64,000 nucleotides of DNA from positions 1,550,001 to 1,614,000 of the forward strand of contig JAHCVI010000001.1 in the NCBI GenBank assembly GCA_019096155.1. The letters run 5' to 3'. The first letter of the stretch is position 1. Each line of letters starts with the position of its first letter. The notes under the pieces were generated by a model, which saw nothing but the letters and a program-made list of their open reading frames with translations, was not told where the DNA came from and made no database searches. Positions 21,464-32,339 of this stretch are shown here, piece by piece. Source of the DNA: Staphylotrichum longicolle (Eukaryota; Ascomycota; Sordariomycetes; Sordariales; Chaetomiaceae). The position numbers and the translations under genes are program-made.

Positions 21464-22074
21464 GCTGTTTCTCCTCCCTGCGTCGTCGCTGTGGCTGTGA
21501 TCTACGGGTTTGACCGACTTTGTTTGTTTTGTAGTCTCGGCTTGGTTGCAGTTGTTGATTTGCGGTTGCGATTGGCGCTTTACACGCTAAATGGCCCCTG
21601 GAACAAGGCGGTCTTGGCTTCAGCCCACCCGCCTTGCGGGGCGAAGGACCCCAGCCCGGCAGTCGAAAGACTGTAGCTTGAAATTGGTCAGCCCCGATCA
21701 TGTTTGCTCTTTTAGAAATTTACAAAAGTAGAGTCACTTGATGTCAAAACATGAAAACCGGTCAAAGGTAATGCTTTGAATTCGTGAGCTCCCTCATCCG
21801 CCATGCGTCTACAAACCAGGGATGGTTCTCACCCTAACCTTCGTATGCCAAACAATGCCGCCTCCCAATATGGTATCTCTCTACGTATACTCTAACCGCC
21901 GCAGAATAATCTAGGTAAGCAGATCTACCGCTTCTTAAAACCGCCCAAAAGAAAACCAAAGTATGCATCCGGCCAAAATGAAGTCTACCCAGAAGTGAGA
22001 GTAAATACTCTTCATTCTCTACCCCTGCAACCCAGCAACAACCTCACCTCCTTGCCTTCTTCCCCTCTCGTCCC
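21464..22074. other. Intergenic region between two minus-strand genes
   Basis: This is 611 bp and should hold the promoter of the coiled-coil gene (right of 21463) and the 3' UTR of the next gene. Nothing else is seen. Confidence 0.5.
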
Positions 22075-24427
22075 TCACCTCACATCCTTCCTCCCCCTCG
22101 AGACAGCCCCCAAGACCGCGTCGAGATCCCCTCTCAGCTTGCCCAGCGCCCCCTTGCACCCCTCGCACACGTTCAAATAGCACGCGCTGCAGATCCACGC
22201 CTCGGCGTTCCTGTCCTTGTGCCCGCACACGCGGCACGCGAGCGGATTCCGCCGCTGCCGGTTGGCCGTCAGGTACCGGTGCCGCGTCAGGCACCGGTAG
22301 TGCCGCTCCGTCAGCGGGCGCGCGTCCGGGATAGGCGCGTCCGCCGGCAAGGGCGTGTACCAGTTGCGCGGGAAGAGCGCCGCGCCCGGGTTGTCGGTGG
22401 TGTCGGGTTGGCTTGGGTCGGGTTCGCGCAGCGGGGCGTCTTCAGGTGAGGCGAAGTCTGCGTTGGGGTTGCTGGGCTGGGGGCGGACGGGGGGCTGCTT
22501 GAGTGTTTCGATGGAGCCCGTTTCCGAGACTGTGCGCGGGAGAGGCGGCCGCGGTAGGTTCTGGGCCGGTCCGGGGGCGGGTTGCTGAACGGATTGCGGG
22601 GCTGGAAGAGGTGGTGGTTCCTGGCTGGAACCGGCAGCGGGGAGCGGCCGGAGGTCTTCCTCATTATTGGGGAGGGTCTGGACTGGCGCCTGTGTTAGGA
22701 CCGGCCCTGGAGTTCGGTCGGACGGTGGAGAGTACGGGAGATATTGCTTTTGGTTTGGGGTCTCGTTCCGGTCAATTGCCGGAGAGTACGCCCGATACTG
22801 TGGCTGAGTTGGAAGCTGGGCCCGGTCCGGGCCTGGAGGCGGTGGGAGAGGCTGCGTCTGAATCGGACCCGGATTCCGGTCGGGCAAAGGCAATGGCGGG
22901 AGGGGCTGGGTCTGGGCTGAACCCTGGTTCATGTCGGGCCTCGGAGACGATGGGAGACCCATCGGCGATCGGACGCCTAATCCCGTGTTGATCGGTCCTG
23001 GCACCAGAGGGGAGCTGCTCCCAGCATGGCGGACTTGGGCTTCTGGAACCCCGAGAGCTTTGCGAGAGATAGGCCTGGCCTCGCCAGGCAACTCTGGCGA
23101 TGACGCCGGGGAGAGCGGCGAGACGACTGTGTCTGGTTGTGGGTTCCGGACATCGTGGGTGCTGTACTCGGGTGTCGGGAGGCGATGAGCTGAAAGGGGA
23201 GAGACGGCCTGCGGGGATGTCGTGGGACTGAGCGTGATCTCTGCCCGAGATACCTGGGTCGCTTGCATCTTCGCTCTGGACTCATCCCCGCTCCGCGTCT
23301 CCTTGCATTCTCCAGCTTCTCCTTGATCCGTGAAGCTTCTTGCCCATGCTCGCCTCCTGCGGAGCGGTCTGCTCGCTCGGAACTGGTCGGATATTTCGCC
23401 CGGGAAGCCCGCCGTTGGCACTGCGCGGGGGCTCGCGGCGTTGTGGCTGGCTCGAGTGCGTTGGGATTGCTGCCGGGAGGGAGTGGGAACGGCTGGGAAA
23501 ACAGGCTGCTTGGGCTGCTCTGGCAGTATCCTGGGCTGACGCAGCGGTGGAGCCGTGACTGGAGACCAGTTTGAGGTCGGGAACGGCCAGGGCTTTGTCA
23601 GTCTTGAGCGATCTTCGTCTCCAGAGTTGTTCTTGTTGTGGAGAGCTGCCTGTCAACGGCGATCCCACCCGCGCGGAAGTGGGCTGTTGTGCGTTTTGGG
23701 TCTGCGAGCCAGTGGGCGTCTGGGGTCTTGAAGTGCTGCGCTGGGCATCCTTCAAAGGCGGTGGTGGCGGCAAGTCTTCGAACATCTGGCCGCCCGGCTC
23801 ATGTTTTTGGACCATTTGATCGGACGGCAGCGGAGGCAGCGCATAGGTCGGGGCTTTGGACTGTGCGCTGGTCCTCTGAGAGTCCAAGTTCGGTGACACG
23901 ACAGAATAGGCGCCCCCCGAGCCGATCATGTCCTTGGCCGAGCTCGTCAGCGACGACCGCGGCGAGTCAGCGGTGTGGTTGGAGTAGGCCGACAGCAGAC
24001 TGGAAAAAGAACCGACTGGTGATGGCGACGGGTCGGAGGCCAAGGCCGGAGTGGCAGCCGGAGGGGAGATCGGGGTTGGAGCCGGTGCCGGGGTCACGGG
24101 AGCTGCAACGGGCCGCCGACGAGGGATACTCATGGGCGGCATGCCGGTGAACTTGGAGGGCACAGGCGGCAGCGGAGAGCTTAGAGGCTTGGTGATCGCG
24201 GCCATGGTGGGTTCCCTGTCTTGGTCCCTATCGGCTCCCTTTGGTGGTGGAATGGGCGGCAGCGGGGCCTCGGGTTGTGGGTGAGGCAGTGCCTTCTCTG
24301 GAGCCAGTGAGGAGAAATCAAGCTGAGACTCAAACTCGAAGGTGGGCAAGGACGGAGGTGCCGGGAGGGCCTTCGAGAAACGAGAGCGCCCTGTTTTGGG
24401 GGGCTGTAGGGTTGTTGGTCCCATCAT
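22075..24427 (-). CDS. Proline-rich protein with C-terminal cysteine (zinc-finger-like) module; interrupted frame
   Basis: Function not recognised. It starts at ATG 24427. The N-terminal 350 residues are rich in Pro, Ser and Gln with several poly-Pro patches (LPPIPPPKGAD, DLPPPPPLKDA). The frame then shifts twice near 23340 and 23290: the short segment EASRIKEKLENARRR is in a second frame and ITLSPTTSPQAVSPLSAHRL in a third. Both shifts are equivalent to one missing base, and the total span leaves remainder 1, as two deletions predict. The C-terminal part continues Pro-rich and ends in a compact Cys module (about 22270-22140): CRVCGHKDRNAEAWICSACY followed by CEGC, six cysteines in three CxxC pairs, probably binding zinc. 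The family appears to be fungal-specific. The Pro-rich tracts suggest SH3 or WW partners (inference). Confidence 0.65.
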
Positions 24428-26736
24428 GGCGCCGGTCGATTCCGCTTCCCCGGCTGAATAATAAGGCAGAGGCGGTGTCGTTGGCCGGTTGGTCTTACAC
24501 AGACCGTGTGCGGTGCCGGGTGTTGGGGGTGGTCCTGCTCGCTGTTCTCAGACACGCGTCGGAAGGCCCGCATTTGGTGTCGCACATAGATGGAGCTGGT
24601 CGACCGCGATATCCCGACACATACGTCAATGCCTGCTAACGACACGCATGCGATCCTGCTGCCTTTGGTTCCTGGACTGACCGAGGAGGAACAGCGCGCA
24701 GTTGCGGCGTGGGCATAAAGGGGTATATGCGGACGGTCAACTGCAGAAGCCGCGCAAACTGGGCACCAGGTCGACCGGATTTTTGATGGTTTTCTTCAGC
24801 AGTGATGCAACAGGCAACCTCCTTGCCCCCCTGGTCCATGGTCGGCTGAAACGGCGACTGGTTAAAGGGGAGCCAAGGCCACTTTTTGATGACAGGGGCA
24901 GCCGCTCCAGGCGGACCCTCGTCCAAACAGCTGACTGGCCAGGGGTTTGCGCGGGATGGGATGACTGCCATGGCCCAAGCGGACTGGGTTTGTGGGGAGC
25001 CGTTGGAAAGAGCTGGTTGACGCGGCTTCTCGGGTCCAGACTGGATGAACAAGTGCTCTTTTTCGCCATCCATGCCGGGGTCCCAGCCTGACGAGAATGT
25101 CCCTGGTGTGGCTACTCCCGGAGCGACATAGGATGCTCGATATTGATGCCTTGGACCTTCCTATTTGCTTTTTGTTGTAATTTCCATCGTCGATCAACCC
25201 AGCGCACCGACTGGCCGAGCCGGGCAGCCCATCATCCACCGCGGCCCTTCTGCGGGAGGAGCGGAAGTTGAGCATTCGGCATGAGGATCAGGGCGCCACA
25301 GCTGCCTCGGTGCCCGGGCTTCCGGGGCAATTTGCATGCGACCCTCACTGGGAGGCCTGGCTGCTTTATCATGGGCCTAGCGGAAGACGGTATGGTGTGA
25401 TGTTCTCTTGATGTAATTGAGGCAACTGGCGTATCTGGATTGCCTGAATAACCAAATGCGAGTAGCGGCGAGTGCTGAGAAAAGGAAAGGCTGTGTGCAT
25501 GGGCGTCAATGGGATTGTTTTTACTTTCCGATTCTGTGGGATGGGCTTTTTTCCCGGCCAGTGCACCCGTTCAGCTGCGAGACTATGTACGATCGTGAGC
25601 CCCACCAACTCTAAACCGGCATTGAGATTGCACTCGGCGATGTTATGCTTCTTTTTCGTGACTGCCTCTTCAGATTCCAATGAAAATGCAGATTCCACAG
25701 AAGGAAGGCCCAACAAAAGGCAGACGGTCAAGTTTGCCAGCTGCTAGGCCAGCTGCTACCTTAGGCCAGCTGCCTGCCACTCCCTCTGATTGTTCCTGAC
25801 CCAAATGCAACCAAGCGCTTCCTAGAACCTGCATCCGCCCGCGTCTTCGCTTCCGAGTGCTGCATGGAAAATTCCATATTAAACAGGCCAGGAAGCAGGC
25901 CGCCCATCACGCGTGGTTGCACCGGAATCGTCGGCTGAGGCGAGGCGCGTGCCTTGCCGCACTTCGGGAGCACATGGACCTGCATCCAGCAGAGACCGGC
26001 TTCTGTCCAATCCCCGTGCCGCCGCCTCCCATTGAGCGCCTTCGGTATTGCCTCCAGAGGATTGACCAAGGTGCCATGCGAGACCTTGATACGGCCCATG
26101 AGAGGCTTGACGTAAGGTCATACCTAGAGTTTCATATATAGCTTTGCTTCCACCCGGAGACTGACACAGGCAAGCCAAACAGAGCTATGCGAGGGCACGA
26201 TGGAAGCTTTGATGTTGCTCGCGGGCCCTGCAAGGACACACCAATAGTGCATCGTGGTTGCGGAACCCCCCGCTGTGACCTCGCCGCAGCTCGTATGTGG
26301 TCCAGGCCATGATGTCTGTGATGCATCTTCTTATACTCGAGCACGCACTGCTCCGGCCGCATGGGCACTCTGCCAGGATGTTGCTCGTTTCACGCAGATC
26401 CCCGGGCCTCGCCCCGGGGATGCACTGTGATATATGGCAGCATGTTATGACACCGAGGCCCTTGATGGCGCTTCTGCCCTCTTCTTTGTTCTGTCTGAAG
26501 AGACGCAAGTCAGCGAGAGAAAAATATTCTCTTTGGGCTCGGTTCCCTCTTGAGCACCGAAGTGCTTGCGTCCTCTCTCATGACCGGGAGAATGGCAAAC
26601 CAGTCTGCATATTGCGGCCGAGGCAAGACCTCGATGCCAAAGCAGCGTCCAACAGTGCCATCGACGCATGAACAGCAAGTTCTACTCTTCCTCACGTCGC
26701 CGAGTGACCCCTGGTGGCTCAGCGGTGTCGCTTGAC
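24428..26736. other. Intergenic region upstream of the Cys-module gene
   Basis: No supported gene in 2.3 kb. The part next to 24428 should be the promoter of the minus-strand gene. A triple GGCCAGCTGC repeat lies at about 25735-25774. Open frames here are short and overlapping, with no recognisable content. Confidence 0.5.
25735..25774 (+). repeat. Three GCCAGCTGC copies (CAGCTG palindromes)
   Basis: CAGCTG at 25738, 25750 and 25767, each within a GCCAGCTGC context, spaced 12 and 17 bp apart in non-coding DNA. Confidence 0.8.
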
Positions 26737-27709
26737 TGTATCATCGACTACATGCGCAAGACCAACATTCGCGATTACATGGACCAAATCAAGGAGATAA
26801 TCCAAGTGCAAAGAACCCAATGGCCGTCAGGGTGGTGACTTTCGTGCGAGTCGACCGACGACACGGGTGGGCGTGGCCATGATCCGGATGTACGATCTTA
26901 CAGGGGATAACCTACCTCAATATCTCGATTGAAGGCCTACAAATTGTACATCTTCGCCTCGGCGGCGGCATGTACGTCGATATCCAGGCCAAGACCTACA
27001 AGAACGCCATCGCGAACGAGCTGTACATCAAGCTCGCCGCGTCCTTGCACAATCGCATCACCAACGACACCATGTACCTCTCGCGAGCACAAACTGCCTG
27101 GTCATGGTTTCAGGGTTCCGACATGATCAACAGCGACAGCCTCATCAACGACGGGCTTGCGTCCCAGAAGTACGGCGGAGGGTGCTCCAACAACAATCTG
27201 CCCATTTGGACTTACAACCAAGGCGTCGTCCTCGGCGCCCTCGTCGGTTAGCGCCTCACCCCAGCCTCCCTACATCCCCCATTCCTCCCTCCATCTCTTG
27301 CCTAACCTTCCGCCCCGCAGAACTCTACCGCGCAACCTCCGACTCAAGCTACCTCACCTCGGCGCGCACCATCGCCGACGCGGTCCTCTCCTCCTCCTCC
27401 CCGCTCACCACCGCCCCGGACGGCATCCTCACCGAGTCGTCGTGCACGCCCGACGACGCGAGCGGCTGCAACAACGACCAGCAGATCTTCAAGGGCATCT
27501 TCGCTTACAACCTCGCCGAGCTGGACGGCGCGGTCCCGGACGGCAGCCGCCCGTACCGCGCGTTCCTGCGGCAGAACGCCCAGGCGGCGCACGACCGGGC
27601 GCGCGGCGGCGGCACGGATCTGTATGATGTCAGCTGGACGGGGCCGTTTCGGAACTCGACCATTGCGAAGCAGGCGAGCGCGGTGGGGTTGCTGGTTGCT
27701 ATTATCTAG
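26737..27709 (+). pseudogene. Decayed glycoside hydrolase family 76 (alpha-1,6-mannanase-like) gene
   Basis: The 3' half is readable: exon to 27246, then a 74-bp intron (GTTAGC...CAG), then 27321-27709. It contains GH76-type segments TYKNAIANELYIKLAASLHN, WTYNQGVVLGALVELYRAT and FKGIFAYNLAELDG. The 5' half survives only as remnants in several frames: IIDYMRKTNIRDYMDQIKEI (26740-26800) ends at TGA after QRTQWPSGW; GDFRAS and MIRMYDLTGDN follow in another frame ending at TGA; YLNIS... then runs into the readable part. There is no signal peptide or start codon in phase, although family members are secreted or GPI-anchored enzymes acting on cell-wall alpha-1,6-mannan. At least one stop and two frame changes within 200 bp and the missing N-terminus mark a true pseudogene. 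Confidence 0.8.
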
Positions 27710-28393
27710 CTAGGGCGTGTGTGCCGTGGGCTGGGTGGAAGGTGAGGAGGGAAGGGGGTGTTTGGATGTGCTCGTGGTTGGCTTCACGACAGCCTCATAA
27801 TTTGCGCGGCATCCGAATCCACACATGTACTACTTGCTTTCCCTAACTATGCTTTCAAGAGAGGTTCCTGTTGCGTATCTCCGTCTCACAGCTCATGGTA
27901 AAGAATCAAACCTCAGGGGAAGCCAGCTCACAAACTACCACCCCCCATCGACAACGGGTTGTATGAATGCTCCCGAGGATTGCCTCTATCTCGAGATACC
28001 AAGACTCGGAACACACCAACCCACAACCGCCCAAAGCAAAAGGAGTGTGTGGTCCTCCCCACACGAATTCGCGTCTTTCCTCTGTAGCAAAGTGTTCCTC
28101 TCTTGGCCAACTCCTATCCGTCTCTCTTGTGCTACCTAGATACCAAAGCAAATAACAAGACTGTGGGATATCAAATGATAAGCGAAAGCTAAGCCCGTCC
28201 CAAAGATTCTGTTTTTGTCGTTGCCAGACACCCAAAACAAAAAAGACCGACGATTGCCCTCCGTTAAGGGCCCGTCCTGGCGCCGATTGTCGTCTTTTTT
28301 TCATGAAACCGTCGTCTAGAAAAGACTGTTTTCTTCCATCCATCCATCCATCCATCCATCCATCATTCCAAAACCATTTCCCATCGTCCCCTT
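27710..28393. other. Convergent region GH76 relic / 6-phosphogluconolactonase
   Basis: This 684-bp region should hold the 3' UTR of the minus-strand lactonase gene. It contains a CCAT microsatellite at 28336-28363. No gene is seen. Confidence 0.5.
28336..28363 (+). repeat. CCAT tetranucleotide microsatellite
   Basis: Seven tandem CCAT units in the presumed 3' UTR of the lactonase gene. Confidence 0.9.
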
Positions 28394-29182
28394 TTATAGG
28401 TTGAACGGCCTCCTCGGGTAGCTCACGCCCTCGACGGCCGCATTGTCCACAAACCAGCTGCACCGCTCGCCGCAGCCCTCGTTGACCAGCGCGCAGGGAA
28501 GGCCGTTGCCCTCCTCAAAGATCTCCTTCATGACCTCCTTCTTGCCGCCGCCCGTGGCGACGAAGGCGACGCGCACGGCGTGCGTCACCACGGGCAGGGT
28601 CAGCGTGACGCGCCTCGGCGGGGGCTTGGGCGAGTCCTCGATCGGGGCGACCCAGGCGCTCGTCTCGCGCAGCAGCTCGTGGCCGGGGAACAGCGAGCAG
28701 GTGTGGCCGTCGGGCCCGCAGCCGAGCAGCAGCAGGTCGAAGATGGGCAGGCGGACCGAGTCGCGCCCCGCGAAGCTCTTGACGAGGGTCTGCTCGTAGC
28801 GGTCGGCCAGCTCCTGCGCGTCGTCGAGCGCCTCCACGTCGACGGGGTGCACCGTCGGCGCCGCGCTGCCGTCCTGCGGCAGCTTGTCCAGCAGCTCCGT
28901 CTTGAGCAGCCCGTAGTTGGAGTCGGCGTGGTCGAGCGGCACGGCGCGCTCGTCGGCGAAGAAGATCTCCCACTGGTTCCACTTGACGACGTCGGTCTCG
29001 GATGTCGGGGCCGCCAGCAGCGCCTGGGCGAGCGTCTTGGGCAGCGAGCCGCCCGAGACGGCCACCTTGAAGACGCCGTGGCGCTGGATGCCGGCCTCCT
29101 GGCAGGTGATGACGTAGGCGCGGAGGGCTGGGGCGAGGGCCTCCACGGTGGGGAAGGGGTAGAGGTTTGCTTGTTTCGCCAT
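28394..29182 (-). CDS. 6-phosphogluconolactonase
   Basis: Second enzyme of the oxidative pentose phosphate pathway: hydrolyses 6-phosphoglucono-1,5-lactone to 6-phosphogluconate in the cytosol. Single exon, 262 residues, the usual length for SOL/PGL proteins. Family motifs: FKVAVSGGSLPKTLA (about 38-52), WEIFFADERAVPLDHADSNY (about 71-90), LLLLGCGPDGHTCSLFPGH (substrate-binding loop) and VTLTLPVVTHA. Start: an in-frame ATG at 29245 would add 21 His/Thr-rich residues with no family counterpart, so ATG 29182 (MAKQANLYPFPTVEAL) is preferred. It is transcribed away from the PHO13-type gene, 2 kb off. Confidence 0.95.
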   Translation of the reverse strand: MAKQANLYPFPTVEALAPALRAYVITCQEAGIQRHGVFKVAVSGGSLPKTLAQALLAAPTSETDVVKWNQWEIFFADERAVPLDHADSNYGLLKTELLDKLPQDGSAAPTVHPVDVEALDDAQELADRYEQTLVKSFAGRDSVRLPIFDLLLLGCGPDGHTCSLFPGHELLRETSAWVAPIEDSPKPPPRRVTLTLPVVTHAVRVAFVATGGGKKEVMKEIFEEGNGLPCALVNEGCGERCSWFVDNAAVEGVSYPRRPFNL

Positions 29183-31248
29183 TGTGGTATGTGTTTTGAT
29201 TTGTGTGTGGGTGTCTTGTGCGGGTGGGTGGGTGTGTGTAAGCACGGCAAATTCGAATCGACGATGGGTTGTCGCAAGATTTGGGGCGGTGCGGTGTGGT
29301 ATGGGGCGGTCAATGTAGATTCACCCTCGACTCGGGCCGGGACCGGCAGACAAACAAGCACAGCTCCGATCCGGGTTTGTTGGCTGCCTTGTTGTGTGCG
29401 CGCGCCGTAGCGGAGCTCCGAAACAAAACAATTTCCGAAGCGGTGGTCCTGAGGAAACGGTGTGGATCTGGTTGTGTGTGGTGTTTGGGCTGACACCAGC
29501 AAGGATGTGATCGCGCGGAAACCCGGGTTGGTCTGTTTGAAACAGGGAATACTATGGATGAGCGCAGATTAAAGGACAAGGGACTGTGTAGAGGCTTGTG
29601 ATGACTTGTCGCAAGTGCTGAGCGGGATTTTGTGCTGCAACTTTCTGTGAAGGGGTTTCCTGGAGGAAATATTGGCGGGGTGCATGGAGGGGTAGCTGCA
29701 AGCTCTTTTGGTGGCTATCAGCACCCCTGCCGCCACCTACCGATAACACATGCATCTCTGAACCGCTCTCCCCGGAGGAAACAAGAAAACTGAGAAAATG
29801 ATGTATCATGCTACCTTTGAGCAGCAGGCGGCGATGATTGAATCATGACAAAGGTGTCCTCCTGTTCCTTGGCTTTTTGACGCTTTGGGTGAATACGAGC
29901 GAGCCCTGGTTTCAGGGCTCAAGGGCCGTAAAGCACCACACAGAGGATCAACTCCGGGCCGAAGCAGTCAGTTCCATCATCGTCGTCCTCGACGCCCAAA
30001 ATCCATGCCAACCATCGGATATCTCGGCCTCGTTCTACCTGGAGGAGTCACAAACGCATACTGGCCGCCACAGCGGATCTCCAAATGCCGTTGCCAATCG
30101 CGGCCGTTGCCGATCAGGCACAAGCCGAAAAGCCACGAGTGACGGGGCCATGACGATCAAGTTTCTTTGAACGACACCCACCTCTTCACCCAAGCAGTCG
30201 GGTTCCATGATCCATTCCCGCTAGGACAGAGGCCCTCCAAGTGGCCATGGTCCAACTACGGATACGGCGACTGGTTAACATGCCCAGTCTCTGCCCCATC
30301 AGAACGGGGCAGCGACATCCGCTGCGACCACATTCGCAGGGAGGATTCCAGAATATCCAAGCGAGGGGGACAAGGTGGGGGTCACGGAGGGTGAAGACCC
30401 TCAATTTCCCAACAGGTACGCGGGCGGGATGATGTCGAAATCATACGACAGCCTCGCGTCAGGGACCATTTCCAGCACGTGTACACTTAGGCAAGTCCCG
30501 GATATGGCGCTGGGAAAGGTGTGTGTGTGGTCAAGATGATGCACGTTTTCCGGCCGGGGTTAGGTTTGGACGTGCCCTGATTATCTGCTCAGCGCCCCGC
30601 ATTGCAGAACGAATCCCCGGCAGCAGCAACTGCACGAGAGCACAGCAAAGGAGTTTTCTTGCTTCGGGGATGCCTGCTCTGGTCAAAGACCCCCAAACAG
30701 GAGATATTATCCCATTGATCCTGGACGCATCAAGATAGTAGAACTTCAAGACAGAAGTCGATGAATGCCTTCTGCCTCGACTTGGGAGTTGCCCATGGTC
30801 TTGTGGGAGCAAAAGGTGGGGCAGGCTGCAATTACGTCACCGGAGTCCGCGACACAGTGACCAGTCTCCCGGCGGCCGATTTTTTCCAGAACAACAGTTC
30901 GATGCCGGATCATCCGGGACTCAAGGCTGGATTCCAGATTGATGAGAAGGCGACCTTGGTTTCAAAAACATAATGGCCTGTGTTGTGCACCCTCAGCGCG
31001 CCAGCAAGGCGCCGTTCCTTGGCCGGGAGTGTCTATCCCGAGACGCGGTGAGCGAACGGCCCAGCCAATCACTGTTGGGGTTTTGGTTTCGAGTTAGCAG
31101 AGTCAGCACAGCGAGTTCGGCGATTTCCTACTAGACTCGGACTTGAAAGTCAGATTGACCAGCTTCTGCTTGAGCCAGAGACGTGATAACCGTACACAGT
31201 AGACAGCTCAACACAGACTCGACCAATTTTTGTCGACTCGCTGCAAGC
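29183..31248. other. 2 kb region between lactonase and PHO13 genes, with possible gene relics
   Basis: The left part should be the lactonase promoter and the right part the PHO13 promoter and leader. Between about 29880 and 30975 several short + strand frames read protein-like segments (SYDSLASGTISSTCTL at about 30430; GVRDTVTSLPAADFFQNN and PDHPGLKAGFQIDEKATLVS at 30845-30965), but they are in different frames and interrupted by stops. I could not assign a family. It may be another decayed gene. Confidence 0.35.
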
Positions 31249-32339
31249 ATGACAAAACCAAAATACCTCACCGGCAATAATGCCGCCATCAATGAGTTTA
31301 TCGATCAGTTTGACGTGAGTTGACTCATCCAGACATGGCCCTAATGAAGTTGTACTCACCATTTCCAGGTCTTCCTACTTGATTGTGATGGTATAGCGCA
31401 CATCAGAGCCTCTGGCTTTTCAGGGATAGTGTTAATGATGCTCTCCACTAGGGGTAATATGGTCCGGCGACCATGTCTTTGAGGGCGTTCCCGAGACGCT
31501 GGAATTCCTGCGATCCAAGGGTGAGTTGGCACCCTGTCTTCTCCGGCCTGGCAGTCACTGAACCCCCTTTTCCAGGCAAAAAGATTGTCTTCGTGACAAA
31601 CAACTCAACCAAGTCGCGGGAAGAGTACCTCAAGAAATTCACCGGTCTGGGCATCCCCTCCAACGTCGAGGAGATCTTCGGCTCGGCCTACTCGTCGGCC
31701 ATCTACATCTCCCGCATCCTCAAGCTCTCGCCGCCAAAGAACAAGGTCTTCGTCATCGGCGAGGCCGGCATCGAGCACGAGCTCCGAAGCGAAAACATCC
31801 CCTTCATCGGCGGCACCGACCCCTCGTTCCGGCGCGACTTCGGCCCGGAAGACTGGAGGGGCATCGCCGACGGCTCGCACCTCGACCCGGAGGTCGGCTG
31901 CGTGCTCGCGGGGCTCGACTTCCACATCAACTACCTCAAGCTCTCGCACGCGCTGCAGTACCTCCGGCGCGGCGCCGTCTTCCTCGCGACCAACGTCGAC
32001 TCGACCTTCCCTATGAACCACAACTTCTTCCCGGGCGCCGGGTCCATGAGCGCCCCGCTCACCTACATGACGGGCGGGCAGACGCCCCTGGCGCTGGGCA
32101 AGCCGAGCCAGGCCATGATGGACGCCATCGAGGGCAAGTTCCAGCTGGACCGGGCGCGCACGTGCATGGTGGGGGACCGGCTGAACACGGACATCAAGTT
32201 CGGCATCGAGGGGAGGCTCGGCGGCACGCTGGCGGTGCTGACGGGGGTGAACAAGCAGGCGGACTGGGAGGCCGAGGACGCCGTGGCCGTGCCCGCGTTC
32301 TACGTTGATAAGCTGAGTGATCTGGGGGCGGTGGCATAG
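31249..32339 (+). CDS. PHO13: HAD-family phosphatase, Pho13/4-nitrophenylphosphatase type
   Basis: PGP/Pho13 family phosphatase that clears toxic side products such as 2-phosphoglycolate, 4-phosphoerythronate and phospholactate. Four exons (31249-31314, 31369-31390, 31452-31520, 31576-32339) encode 306 residues. Exon 2 is only 22 bp and intron 2 splits the catalytic DxDG motif (FLLDCD|GVIWSGDHVFEG; nucleophile about D27, general acid about D29). Motif II is FVTNNSTKSREEYLKKF (S/T of TNNS), and motif IV is MVGDRLNTDIKFG near the C-terminus. The cap contains the C2-type segment VGCVLAGLDFHINYLKLSHA. All introns have GT...AG borders. The start is supported by the family N-terminus (YLTGNNAAINEFIDQFD). 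Confidence 0.95.

Noticed and set aside
28580..29502. Long frames on both strands over the lactonase gene
   Set aside because: Shadows of 6-phosphogluconolactonase caused by high third-position GC.
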